A DNA stretch of 64,000 nt from Streptomyces tropicalis (lineage in GTDB: Bacteria > Actinomycetota > Actinomycetes > Streptomycetales > Streptomycetaceae). The notes under the pieces were generated by a model. It was not told the origin of the DNA and made no database searches. It was given only the letters and a program-made list of their open reading frames with translations. This document shows, piece by piece, positions 28,183 through 36,411 of this stretch; the stretch's first letter is position 1, and the number at the start of each line of letters is the position of its first letter. The translations under genes and the position numbers were made by a program. The stretch is from assembly GCF_029269835.1 (NCBI RefSeq), contig NZ_JARJBB010000006.1:124001-188000 (forward strand), in the 5' to 3' direction.

Positions 28183-28807
28183 CGAGCGCGCAGGGATGTC
28201 CCGGGAACGCCTCGGGGCCGTCGTCGGCGGTGAAGCGGTACGGCTCGTCCGGCAGCACGACCATGTCGGAACCGGCCGCACGCAGTTCCTCCAGGGGGAT
28301 GCGCGGGTAGCGCTCGGCGTGGCCGGCGTACACGTGGCCGACGCCGAGGCGGGCGAGGACGTCGCCCGCGAAGGTGTCCCGGCCGAGCACCATCCAGGGC
28401 CGCCGCCAGATCGGCACGACCGCCGTGGCGGCGAGCCGGGGCGGCGACGCCCAGACGGCCTCGGCCGCCTCCAGCCAGCGCGGGCGGCGCGGCGCCCCGC
28501 AGGCGGCGAGCACCCGCGCCAGTTCGTCGAGGGCCTGCGGAACGGACCGGATCCCGGTCACCAGGACCTCGGTGCCGGCCGCGCGCAGGGCGTCGAGGTC
28601 GGCGGGGCGGTTCTCCTCCTCGTTGGCGATCACCAGGTCGGGGGCGAGGGCGGTGATCCGCTCCACGTCGGGGTTCTTGGTGCCGCCGATCCGGACGGCG
28701 CCGAGGCGGGCCGGGTGGCTGCACCAGTCGGTGGCGCCGACGAGCGCGCCCGGCACCGACGCGGCCACCGCCTCGGTGAGCGACGGCACCAGGGAGACGA
28801 CCCGCAT
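28094..28807 (-). CDS. BtuF-like periplasmic-binding-fold protein lacking a signal peptide
   Basis: 237 residues. Matches the type III solute-binding fold of cobalamin/ferric-siderophore receptors (MRVVSLVPSLTEAVAA, GGTKNPDVERITALAPDLVIANEEEN, WYGPSLAEAPRVLGEAL), yet starts directly at the first strand with no signal or lipobox. Such cytosolic relatives occur in many actinobacteria and their job is unclear. ATG overlaps the TGA of the XRE-cupin gene by one base. The 3' end overlaps the convergent transporter gene by 89 bp. Confidence 0.85.
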   Translation of the reverse strand: MRVVSLVPSLTEAVAASVPGALVGATDWCSHPARLGAVRIGGTKNPDVERITALAPDLVIANEEENRPADLDALRAAGTEVLVTGIRSVPQALDELARVLAACGAPRRPRWLEAAEAVWASPPRLAATAVVPIWRRPWMVLGRDTFAGDVLARLGVGHVYAGHAERYPRIPLEELRAAGSDMVVLPDEPYRFTADDGPEAFPGHPCALVSGRHLTWYGPSLAEAPRVLGEALRAGLR

Positions 28808-29382
28808 CAGCGCGACCGGTCCTGGACCGCCTCGATGTGCTCGGCGACGGCGACCACGATCACCCGGGTGTCCGGCACGGTCGCCCGCCAGCGGTGGCGC
28901 ACCCCGCCGGTCAGGTACATGGTGTCGCCGCGGCCGAGCCGGTAGGCGCGGCCCTCCGCCTCGATCTCGACGGCGCCGTCGGCGACGTACATCAGCTCGT
29001 CGTTGCGGTGCTGGAACTCGCGGCCGGCGTCGTGGTCGCCGGTGTACTCCGAGGCGTGGAGCTGGTGGTGGCCGCGGACCAGGGAGCGGAACCGGGGTTC
29101 GGGGGCCGGCGCGTCGGCCTCGTCGGGCTCGGCGCGGACGACGTCGACGCTGCACGCCGGGTCGGCCGCCGCCAGGAGTTCGACGGCGGTGGTGCGCAGG
29201 GCGTCGGCGACCTTCTCCAGGGAGCTGCGGCTGGGCCGCGCCCGGTCGTTCTCCACCTGGCTGAGGAAGGGCACCGACAGGCCGCTGCGCTCGGCCACGA
29301 CGGCGAGCGTGAGGTCCAGCGCGCGACGGCGGCGGCGCACGGCCGCGCCCACCCGAAGGGGCTGTTCCTTGTGGTCGCCCAT
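28807..29382 (-). CDS. XRE-family regulator with cupin domain
   Basis: 191 residues. HTH_3 DNA-binding domain (about 10-70, TLAVVAERSGLSVPFLSQVENDRARPSRSSLEKVADAL) and a C-terminal cupin (about 115-185, GREFQHRNDELMYVADGAVEIE). Family members often sense small amines, amino acids or sugars. ATG at 29382 follows GGAGGAGGG about 9 nt upstream. It forms a two-gene unit with the BtuF-like gene (1-nt overlap), which it may regulate. Confidence 0.9.
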   Translation of the reverse strand: MGDHKEQPLRVGAAVRRRRRALDLTLAVVAERSGLSVPFLSQVENDRARPSRSSLEKVADALRTTAVELLAAADPACSVDVVRAEPDEADAPAPEPRFRSLVRGHHQLHASEYTGDHDAGREFQHRNDELMYVADGAVEIEAEGRAYRLGRGDTMYLTGGVRHRWRATVPDTRVIVVAVAEHIEAVQDRSR

Positions 29383-29750
29383 CGCTCCGGCTCCCTCCTC
29401 CGCTCGTCGGTCCGCCGTCCGGGGGTCCTGGTCGGGGCGCGTTCCTTCTGTTGGCTTCTCTGCACCCTACGCACGTTCGGCAAACCGTTTCACGCGGCCG
29501 TCACATCCCCGCCGTACCGCGTGGGGTGCGACCCCACGGTTCGCGCCAGTGGAATCGGGTCCGCGCCGCACCGGGCGCCCCGTGCCGCCCGGTCGTCCGG
29601 AGGGGCCGGCCGGGGGGCACCGCTGCCCGGGTGGCCCCGGCGCGGGGTCCGGCCCACCGGTCGGGGAGGCTCGGGTGAGGGGATGGCTGTGCGTGGTTGG
29701 CCGGATCGTTGCCGTCGTCCCCCCACCGTAGCCCCGGACGGCGGCGCGGG

Positions 29751-29794
29751 GACGGGCGTACGGGAAAGCGGGGACGGGCGTACGGGAAAGCGGG
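29751..29794. repeat. tandem duplication of a 22-bp unit
   Basis: Two identical 22-bp units beginning GACGGGCGTACGGG follow each other directly, with a degraded third copy after them. Confidence 0.7.
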
Positions 29795-29828
29795 GGCGCG
29801 CGGGCGGGAAGGCGGGGGCGCGCGGACG

Positions 29829-29889
29829 GCCCGAGGGGCGGGCCCCGGCCACGCGGTCAGGTATGCGTGGCGGGACCCGCCCCTCGGGC
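29829..29889. terminator. terminator of the betaine ABC operon
   Basis: Outer arms GCCCGAGGGGCGGG and CCCGCCCCTCGGGC (14 bp, perfect) flank an inner CCACGC/GCGTGG stem, giving a long compound hairpin 18 nt beyond the stop at 29907. Confidence 0.85.
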
Positions 29890-29906
29890 GGTGTGCGGGA
29901 CGGCGG

Positions 29907-32522
29907 CTACTGCGGGGTCATGCGCTGCACGACGTCCGGGTGCTGCTTCACCCAGGCGGCGACGGCGTCCTGCTCGTGGCCCTGGCCGCGCTGGTTGATC
30001 TCGCTCTCGAGGCTGCCCAGCTCGCTCTCACTCATCCGGAAGTTCTTGATCCACTTGGTGAGCTGCGGGTACTGCCCGGGGAACTTCTCGTTCGAGATGG
30101 TGCGGATCGTGTTGCCCTCGCCGAAGAGCTTCTTGTCGTCCTTCAGCTTGGTGAGGTCGTAGCGGTTGTAGGCCCAGTGCGGGGACCACAGCACGACCGC
30201 GACCGGCTTCTTCTGCGCGTAGTCCCGCTTGAGTTCGGCCAGCATCGCCGGCGTGGAGCCGTCGACGACCTTGTACTCCTTGTCCAGGCCGTAGCCGGGC
30301 AGGACCTTGCTCTTGAGCAGGTTCATCTCGCCGGTGCCCGGCTCGATGCCGACGATCTTCCCGCCGAAGGTGCCGGACTTGCCCTTGAGGTCCTCCAGCG
30401 ACGTGACGCCCTTGACGTAGGACGGCACGGCGATCTCCAGAGAGGTCGTCGGGTACCAGGTGCCGAGGTCCTTGAGCCGGTCCTTGCTCTTGTCCCAGTA
30501 GTTCTTCTGGGCGTAGGGCAGCCAGGCGTCGAAGTTGAGGTCGATGTCACCGCCGGCCAGGCCGGTGTAGACCGGGCCCACGTCCATCTGCTTCAGGTTC
30601 AGCTGGTAGCCGCGCCGCTGCAGGACGTTCTTCCACAGGTAGGTGACGGCGACGTCCTCGTCCCAGGGGAACCAGGCGACGTTCACGGGGCGCTTGGCCT
30701 CCGCGGGCTTGGCGCCGGAGCCGCCGGGGACGGGGGCCAGCTTGTCGACGACGCCCGGGTTGCGCTTCAGCCAGGCGCGCACGGCGTCCTGCTGCTTGCC
30801 CTTGCCCGCCTTGTTGATCTCGGCCTCGAGGCTGGTGAGCTGCTTCTCGCCCAGCTTGAAGTTCTTCAGCCACTTGCCGACGACCGGGTTGTCGCCCGTG
30901 AAGCCCTTGCGGGCCAGCGTGTGCACGCCGTCGCCCTTGCCCCAGGCGCCCTTCGGGTCCTTGAGCTTCTTCAGCCGGTAGTCGTTGTACGCCCAGTGCG
31001 GGGACCAGAGCGTGACGACGATGGGTTCCTTCTTGCTGTAGGCCCGCTTCAGCTCGGCCAGCATCGCCGGCGTGGAGCTGTCGACGACCTTGTACTCCTT
31101 GTCCAGGCCGTAGTCCTTGAGGACCTTGCTCTTGAGCATGGCCATCTCTCCGGCGCTGGACTCGATGCCGGTGATCTTCCCGCCGAAGGTGCCCGACTTG
31201 CCCTTGAGGTCGTCGAGCGAGTCGATGCCCTTCATGTACGACGGCACCGACAGCTCCAGGGACGTCTGCCCGTACCAGGAGCCCAGGTCGTCGAGCTGCT
31301 TGCCGTACTTCTTCCAGTACTGCGCGTGCGTGGTCGGCAGCCAGGAGTCGGTCTCGAAGTCGACGTTGCCCTGGGCGAGGGAGGTGTACAGCGGTCCCGC
31401 GTCGTACTGCCTGGCGTCGACCTGGTAGCCGCGCTGCTCGAGGATCTCCTTCCACAGGAACGTGGAGGCGACGCCCTCGTCCCAGGGGATGTAGCCGATG
31501 GAGATCTTCTTGCCGTGGCCGACGTTCTCGGCGTCGGCCACGGCGGTCGAGCCGCCGTTGCCGGCGAAGACGCCCATGCCGCCCGCCACCAGGGCGAGGA
31601 TCACGACGCCGACCACGGCGACGGCCGGGCGGGGCCGGTAGGACCAGATCTTCAGGCCCTGAGCGGCGCGCGCCTTGGCGGCGGCGCGGCGGCCGAGCGG
31701 GGACACCTGGGTGCCGAGCGCACCGGTCATCCGGTCGAGGTAGATCGCGAGGATCACGATCGCGACACCGGCCTCGGAACCGAGGCCGACGTTGAGCTGG
31801 CCGATGGCCTCGTTGACGTCGCCGCCGAGGCCGCCGGTGCCGACCATGCCGGCGATCGCGGCCATGGACAGGCCGAGCATGATCACCTGGTTGACGCCCG
31901 CCATGACGGTGGGCAATGCCAGCGGCAGCTGGACGCGGAGCAGGGTGTTGCGGGGCGTGGTGCCGAACGCGGCCGCGGCCTCGACCAGCTCCTCGTCGAC
32001 CTGGCGGATGCCCAGCTCGGTCATGCGCACGCCCGGGGCCAGCGCGAAGATCAGCGTGGCGACGATGCCCGCGGAGGCGCCGGTGCCGAAGAACAGGATC
32101 GCCGGGATGAGGTAGATCATCGCGGGCAGCGTCTGCATGAAGTCCAGCACGGGCCGGACCAGGGCACTGACCCTGCTGGAACGCGCCGCCCAGATGCCCA
32201 CCGGCACGGAGACCACCAGGGCGATGATCGTGGCGACGAGGACGAGCGACAGCGTGACCATCGCGTCGTTCCACAGTTCGAGGGAGTCGATGAACGCGAA
32301 GCCGACGAAGGTCAGGACACCGGCGACGGTACCCCGCAGCCAGAAGGCGATCACCGCGAAGATGCCCGCGAGCAGCAGCGGTTCGGGGGCCTGCAGCACC
32401 GCGTTGATGCCGTCGTAGGCGCCGGTGAAGACGGCCTTCAGGAAGTCGAAGAGCCAGGCCATGTGGCCGAGCAGCCAGTCGACCGCGGTGTTGACCCAGT
32501 CGCCGAGCGGAATCCTAGGCAT
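29907..32522 (-). CDS. glycine betaine/proline ABC permease fused to two substrate-binding domains
   Basis: 871 residues. An N-terminal permease (about 1-320) with several membrane helices and the EAA-type loop (EELVEAAAAFGTTPRNTLLRVQLPLALP) is followed by two tandem OpuAC/ProX-type binding domains (about 335-600 and 612-871). Both repeats share GKSGTFGGKI, GLDKEYKVVD, STPAMLAELKR and LWSPHWAYN. Import of compatible solutes such as glycine betaine under osmotic stress is the expected role. One fused receptor is known in OpuA; two in series is unusual. ATG overlaps the ATPase stop by 8 nt. Confidence 0.93.
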   Translation of the reverse strand: MPRIPLGDWVNTAVDWLLGHMAWLFDFLKAVFTGAYDGINAVLQAPEPLLLAGIFAVIAFWLRGTVAGVLTFVGFAFIDSLELWNDAMVTLSLVLVATIIALVVSVPVGIWAARSSRVSALVRPVLDFMQTLPAMIYLIPAILFFGTGASAGIVATLIFALAPGVRMTELGIRQVDEELVEAAAAFGTTPRNTLLRVQLPLALPTVMAGVNQVIMLGLSMAAIAGMVGTGGLGGDVNEAIGQLNVGLGSEAGVAIVILAIYLDRMTGALGTQVSPLGRRAAAKARAAQGLKIWSYRPRPAVAVVGVVILALVAGGMGVFAGNGGSTAVADAENVGHGKKISIGYIPWDEGVASTFLWKEILEQRGYQVDARQYDAGPLYTSLAQGNVDFETDSWLPTTHAQYWKKYGKQLDDLGSWYGQTSLELSVPSYMKGIDSLDDLKGKSGTFGGKITGIESSAGEMAMLKSKVLKDYGLDKEYKVVDSSTPAMLAELKRAYSKKEPIVVTLWSPHWAYNDYRLKKLKDPKGAWGKGDGVHTLARKGFTGDNPVVGKWLKNFKLGEKQLTSLEAEINKAGKGKQQDAVRAWLKRNPGVVDKLAPVPGGSGAKPAEAKRPVNVAWFPWDEDVAVTYLWKNVLQRRGYQLNLKQMDVGPVYTGLAGGDIDLNFDAWLPYAQKNYWDKSKDRLKDLGTWYPTTSLEIAVPSYVKGVTSLEDLKGKSGTFGGKIVGIEPGTGEMNLLKSKVLPGYGLDKEYKVVDGSTPAMLAELKRDYAQKKPVAVVLWSPHWAYNRYDLTKLKDDKKLFGEGNTIRTISNEKFPGQYPQLTKWIKNFRMSESELGSLESEINQRGQGHEQDAVAAWVKQHPDVVQRMTPQ

Positions 32523-33603
32523 GGGCCATCACCTTCTCGTCGCCTTCGCCCCGGGGGCTGTCGCAGGTGCCCGGGCCGGCCTTCTCGTCGCCGAGGAACC
32601 CGACCAGGCGCTGCCGGGGCACGACCCCGACGAGCGCCCCGTCCTCGCCGACCACGGCGACCGGGTGCGGGACCCGGGCGCTGATCGCGCACAGGTCGGT
32701 GAACGGCGTGTCGGGCGCGGCGGTCTCGCAGTCGCAGGAGGCCTCGTCGCCGCGCACGTCCCGGTCCATGACCGCCTCCGCGGTCAGCACCCGGGAGCGG
32801 TCGACGTCCTGGATGAAGGAGGCGACGTAGTCGTTGGCGGGGCGCAGCAGGATGTCCTCGGCGGAGCCGGTCTGGACGATGCGGCCGTCGCGCATGACGG
32901 CGATGCGGTCGCCCAGGCGCATGGCCTCGTTCAGGTCGTGGGTGATGAAGACGATGGTCTTCTTCAGCGTCTTCTGCAGCGACAGCAGCTGGTCCTGCAT
33001 GTCCCTGCGGATCAGCGGGTCCAGGGCACTGAAGGACTCGTCCATCAGCAGCAGGTCGGCGTCGGTGGCGAGCGCGCGGGCCAGGCCGACGCGCTGCTGC
33101 ATGCCGCCGGACAGCTCGTCGGGCCAGGACTTCTCCCAGCCGTCCAGGCCGCACAGGGCGAGCGCCTCGTCGGCGCGGCGTTCGCGCTCGGCGCGGGGCA
33201 CGCCCTGCACCTCCAGGCCGTAGGCGGCGTTCTCGCGCACGCTGCGGTGCGGGAACAGCGCGAAGTGCTGGAAGACCATGCTGATCTTGTGGGAGCGGAC
33301 CCCGCGCAGCTCACGGTCGCTGAGTCCGGTCAGGTCGTCGCCGTCGAAGCGGACACGGCCCGCGGTCGGCTCCAGCAGCCCGTTCAGCATGCGCAGGAGC
33401 GTGGACTTGCCGGACCCGGACAGGCCCATCACGACGAATATCTGGCCGGGCTCCACGGTGAAGGAGGCGTCGATCACCGCGGCCGTCGCGCCGACGGCGC
33501 GCAGCTCTTCACGGTCCACTCCGTCGCGGAGCCTCTCCACTGCTGCGTCCGGTCGTCTGCCGAACACCTTGTACAGATGCTCGGCCTCAAGCCTGGATGA
33601 CAC
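32515..33603 (-). CDS. glycine betaine/proline ABC transporter ATPase
   Basis: 362 residues, ProV/OpuAA type. Walker A GLSGSGKST, Q-loop VFQHFALFPHRSV, signature LSGGMQQRVGLARAL, Walker B LLLMDESFSALD, H-loop FITHDLNEA. A single CBS-like domain at the C-terminus (about 290-345) may sense ionic strength, as known for OpuA. GTG at 33603 has GAAGAGG upstream; upstream GTG codons would give an unusual basic extension and are rejected. First gene of a two-gene operon with the fused permease. Confidence 0.93.
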   Translation of the reverse strand: MSSRLEAEHLYKVFGRRPDAAVERLRDGVDREELRAVGATAAVIDASFTVEPGQIFVVMGLSGSGKSTLLRMLNGLLEPTAGRVRFDGDDLTGLSDRELRGVRSHKISMVFQHFALFPHRSVRENAAYGLEVQGVPRAERERRADEALALCGLDGWEKSWPDELSGGMQQRVGLARALATDADLLLMDESFSALDPLIRRDMQDQLLSLQKTLKKTIVFITHDLNEAMRLGDRIAVMRDGRIVQTGSAEDILLRPANDYVASFIQDVDRSRVLTAEAVMDRDVRGDEASCDCETAAPDTPFTDLCAISARVPHPVAVVGEDGALVGVVPRQRLVGFLGDEKAGPGTCDSPRGEGDEKVMAHA

Positions 33604-33780
33604 GCGTACCTCTTCGTCTCGGGGCCGGTGGCGGGACGTAAGGGCCGCTAACAGTTGAGTGACGCAACCACCTTCGTTCCGGAGCCGCGCCTGCCCCGGC
33701 GCTCCGGGGTCAAACGCAAAGGTGGCCCGCCTCACATACGTTTCCGGGAACCGTCCGGGGCGGTCGGCAGTCGGCGCCGG

Positions 33781-33860
33781 TGCCGCACGGCGGACGCTGT
33801 CGGTGCCGCACGGCGGACGCTGTCGGTGCCGCACGGCGGACGCTGTCGGTGCCGTACGGC
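33781..33860. repeat. 23-bp tandem repeat, 3.5 copies
   Basis: Three perfect copies (33781-33803, 33804-33826, 33827-33849) of a 23-bp unit starting TGCCGCACGGCGGACG are followed by a partial copy (33850-33860) that ends exactly at the next gene's ATG. The period is not a multiple of three, and the array sits where promoter and ribosome binding site should be. Confidence 0.9.
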
Positions 33861-34793
33861 ATGATGCGGAACGTGACCGGACGACTGATGCTCCTCGACA
33901 CCGCCTCCCTGTACTTCCGCGCCTACTTCGGCGTCCCGGAGTCGGTCAGGGCCCCGGACGGCAGCCCGGTGAACGCCGTGCGCGGCCTGCTCGACTTCAT
34001 CGACCGCCTGGTCAGGGACCACGCACCCGGCCACCTGGTGGCCTGCATGGACGCGGACTGGCGGCCGCAGTGGCGGGTGGACCTGATCCCCTCGTACAAG
34101 GCCCACCGGGTGGCCGAGGAGCATCCCGGCGGCCCCGACACCGAGGAGGTCCCCGACACGCTCTCCCCGCAGGTCCCGGTCATCGAGGCGGTCCTCGACG
34201 CCGTCGGCGTCGCGCGTGTCGGCGTCGCGGGGTACGAGGCGGACGACGTCATCGGCACCTTCACCGCCCGGTCCGCCGGCCCGGTCGACATCGTCACCGG
34301 CGACCGCGACCTGTACCAGCTGGTGGACGACGCCCGCGGGATCCGGGTGCTGTACCCGCTGAAGGGCGTCGGCACCCTGCAGACCACCGACGAGGAGGTG
34401 CTGCGGGAGAAGTACGGCGTCGGCGGCGGCGGGTACGCGGACCTGGCCCTGCTGCGAGGCGACCCCAGCGACGGTCTGCCCGGCGTACCCGGCATCGGCG
34501 AGAAGACGGCGGCCCGGCTGCTGGACCGCTTCGGCGACCTGGCCGGCATCCTGGCGGCCGTCGACGACCCGGCGTCCGGGCTGACGCCGTCGCAGCGCAG
34601 GCGGCTCGACGAGTCCCGGCCCTACCTCGCGGTCGCGCCGAAGGTGGTGCGCGTCGCCGCCGACGTCCCGCTGCCCGACGTCGACACGGCGCTCCCCCGC
34701 GCCCCGCGCGATCCGGCGGCGCTGGAGGACCTGGCGGCCCGCTGGGGCCTGGGCGGTTCCCTGGAGCGGCTCCTCACCACGCTGCGGAGCTGA
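33861..34793 (+). CDS. 5'-3' exonuclease (PolI N-domain / Xni-like)
   Basis: 310 residues. FEN-like nuclease fold: LMLLDTASLYFRAYFGVPE, acidic metal sites CMDADW, YEADDVIGTF and TGDRDLYQLV, then helix-hairpin-helix DGLPGVPGIGEKTAARLL. It corresponds to the 5' nuclease domain of DNA polymerase I without the polymerase, probably acting on flaps or RNA primers. Start uncertain: ATG at 33861 (or 33864) directly follows the tandem repeats, without a ribosome binding site, so the mRNA may be leaderless. A GTG at 33873 is another option. Confidence 0.88.
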   Translation: MMRNVTGRLMLLDTASLYFRAYFGVPESVRAPDGSPVNAVRGLLDFIDRLVRDHAPGHLVACMDADWRPQWRVDLIPSYKAHRVAEEHPGGPDTEEVPDTLSPQVPVIEAVLDAVGVARVGVAGYEADDVIGTFTARSAGPVDIVTGDRDLYQLVDDARGIRVLYPLKGVGTLQTTDEEVLREKYGVGGGGYADLALLRGDPSDGLPGVPGIGEKTAARLLDRFGDLAGILAAVDDPASGLTPSQRRRLDESRPYLAVAPKVVRVAADVPLPDVDTALPRAPRDPAALEDLAARWGLGGSLERLLTTLRS

Positions 34794-34859
34794 GGCTTCC
34801 ACTGACGTGGGGTCATGCGGCGCCCACGGGAGAGGTGTTCCCCGGCGAAAGATGCTAAC

Positions 34860-34873
34860 TTAGGCAAGCCTAA
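34860..34873. promoter_or_regulatory. iron box TTAGGCAAGCCTAA
   Basis: Perfect 14-base palindrome (TTAGGC-AA-GCCTAA) matching the core of DmdR1/DtxR-type iron boxes in Streptomyces. It ends 23 nt upstream of the siderophore-interacting protein ATG, so repression in iron-rich conditions is expected. Confidence 0.85.
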
Positions 34874-34896
34874 GCACGGGGATCAGGGAGGCCGTC

Positions 34897-35742
34897 ATGT
34901 CAGAACGTCCGGCGCGCAGGCCACGGCCGGTGCACGCGGCTCAGGTCGTCCGCACCGAACGCCTGACCCCGCACATGCAGCGCGTGGTCCTCGGCGGCGA
35001 GGGCCTGGCCGCCTTCTCCGCGGACGCCTTCACCGACCACTACGTCAAGCTGCTCTTCCCCGCCCCGGGAGCCGCCTACCCGGAGCCCTTCGACCTGCAG
35101 CGGATCCGCGAGGAGCTCCCGCGCGAGCAGTGGCCGGTCACCCGGACCTACACCGTCCGCGCCTGGGACCCCGCGCACCGCGAGCTGACGCTGGACTTCG
35201 TGGTCCACGGGGACGAGGGCATCGCGGGCCCCTGGGCGCTGCGCGCACGGCCCGGCGAAACGGTCCGCTTCTCCGGCCCCGGCGGCGCCTACGCCCCCGA
35301 CGCGACCGCCGACTGGCACCTGCTCGCCGGTGACGAGAGCGCCCTGCCCGCCATCGGCCGCGCCCTGGAGGCGCTGCCCCAGGGCGCCGCGGCCCACGCC
35401 TTCGTCGAGGTCTCCGGCCCCGAGGAGGAGCAGAAGATCGACTCCGGCGTGGACGTGGTCTGGCTGCACCGCGGGGACCGGCCGGTCGGCGAGGCCCTGG
35501 TCCGGGCCGTGCGGGCGCTGGAGTTCCCCGCGGGCCGGATGCACGCCTTCGTGCACGGCGAGGCGGGCTTCGTGAAGGAGCTGCGCCGCCTGCTGCGGGT
35601 CGAGCTCGGTGTCCCGCGCGAGGACCTGTCGGTCTCCGGCTACTGGCGGCTCGGCCACGACGAGGACGGCTGGCAGTCGTCGAAGCGGGAGTGGAACGCG
35701 CGCATCGAGGCGGAGCAGGAGGGCTCGGCACCGGCCGCGTGA
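34897..35742 (+). CDS. siderophore-interacting protein (ferric-siderophore reductase, ViuB type)
   Basis: 281 residues. An FAD-binding barrel (about 10-130; FTDHYVKLLFP and TRTYTVRAWD, the RxYTxR-like FAD motif) is followed by the SIP C-terminal NAD(P)H domain (about 135-270; HLLAGDESALPAIGRALEALP, AFVHGEAGFVKELRR, SGYWRLGHDEDGW). These cytosolic enzymes reduce ferric siderophores to release iron. The ATG at 34897 has GGGAGG upstream. An iron box sits in the promoter. Monocistronic, followed by a hairpin. Confidence 0.95.
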   Translation: MSERPARRPRPVHAAQVVRTERLTPHMQRVVLGGEGLAAFSADAFTDHYVKLLFPAPGAAYPEPFDLQRIREELPREQWPVTRTYTVRAWDPAHRELTLDFVVHGDEGIAGPWALRARPGETVRFSGPGGAYAPDATADWHLLAGDESALPAIGRALEALPQGAAAHAFVEVSGPEEEQKIDSGVDVVWLHRGDRPVGEALVRAVRALEFPAGRMHAFVHGEAGFVKELRRLLRVELGVPREDLSVSGYWRLGHDEDGWQSSKREWNARIEAEQEGSAPAA

Positions 35743-35760
35743 TCCCTCCGGAGGACCCCA

Positions 35761-35795
35761 CGGAGGGGCGGCACCGTCACGGCGCCGCCCCTCCG
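35761..35795. terminator. terminator after the siderophore-interacting gene
   Basis: CGGAGGGGCGGC and GCCGCCCCTCCG (12 bp, perfect) with an 11-base loop, 18 nt beyond the stop. Confidence 0.8.
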
Positions 35796-35926
35796 GCGCG
35801 TGACGGCCGCACGCGTCCGTGTGCGCGCGGCGGGAACGGCGGGGACGATGGACGGGACGGCGCCGAGGGGAGCGGCCCGCGGTCACCGGGGGCGCAACGG
35901 CATCGCATCCGCGCAGGAGGACCACC

Positions 35927-36274
35927 ATGGCCGACACCGAGACGCTGGACCGCGACACCTGGCAGGCGGCCCTGGACCGGATGACCGAGGAGCACGCCGG
36001 CGAGCTCGTGACGATCGAGATCCTGGACCCGGAGATCGGGCACCAGTACGAGGCCGAGCGGCTGCCGTTCTCCTACCTGTCCTACGACCCGCGCGACGAG
36101 GTCGTCGTGGTCGCCGTCGGCGGCGCCACGGCGCGCTACCCGGTCGTCCTGCGGCACATGGTGCAGCGGCCCCGCGAGATCGACGTCGCCACCCACGACA
36201 TCCCCGAGCCCGCGATCCGGGTCGTCGACGGGGACGGCGGCGCCACACTGATCACCTTCTACGCGGCCGGATAG
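35927..36274 (+). CDS. small DUF5335-like protein
   Basis: 115 residues, acidic and soluble. The pattern LDRDTWQAALDRMTEEHAG, then ATHDIPEPAIRVVDGDGGATLITF, resembles a small actinobacterial family of unknown function (DUF5335 from memory, moderate certainty). No signal or membrane segment. ATG at 35927 has an excellent AGGAGG upstream. It stands alone between two hairpins. Confidence 0.8.
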   Translation: MADTETLDRDTWQAALDRMTEEHAGELVTIEILDPEIGHQYEAERLPFSYLSYDPRDEVVVVAVGGATARYPVVLRHMVQRPREIDVATHDIPEPAIRVVDGDGGATLITFYAAG

Positions 36275-36296
36275 CCGGACGGCGGACCCCTCCGGG

Positions 36297-36319
36297 CGGG
36301 CGGCCCCGCGGGCCGCCCG
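36297..36319. terminator. terminator after the DUF5335-like gene
   Basis: CGGGCGGCC and GGCCGCCCG (9 bp, perfect) with a 5-base loop, 22 nt beyond the stop. Confidence 0.7.
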
Positions 36320-36411
36320 TGCGTCGGCACGGCCCGTACCGGCGCACGGGCGCACCGGCCGGCGGACGGGCACACCTGCGTACAGGGCCGGTGGCCTCGT
36401 ACGCTGACCGG

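Larger units (their letters stand above)
29383..29906. other. 524-nt intergenic region
   Basis: It separates the XRE-cupin gene start from the end of the betaine transporter operon. It holds the presumed XRE-cupin promoter (moderately AT-rich 29440-29520), a 22-bp tandem duplication (29751-29794) and a large terminator hairpin (29829-29889). No gene is supported. Confidence 0.6.

Noticed and set aside
29697..32684. Plus-strand frame of about 1000 codons over the betaine permease
   Set aside because: Antisense of a clear ABC permease/receptor gene; no recognisable motifs.
33781..33860. CRISPR-like array
   Set aside because: The 23-bp units are directly adjacent with no spacers and no cas genes occur; it is a simple tandem repeat.
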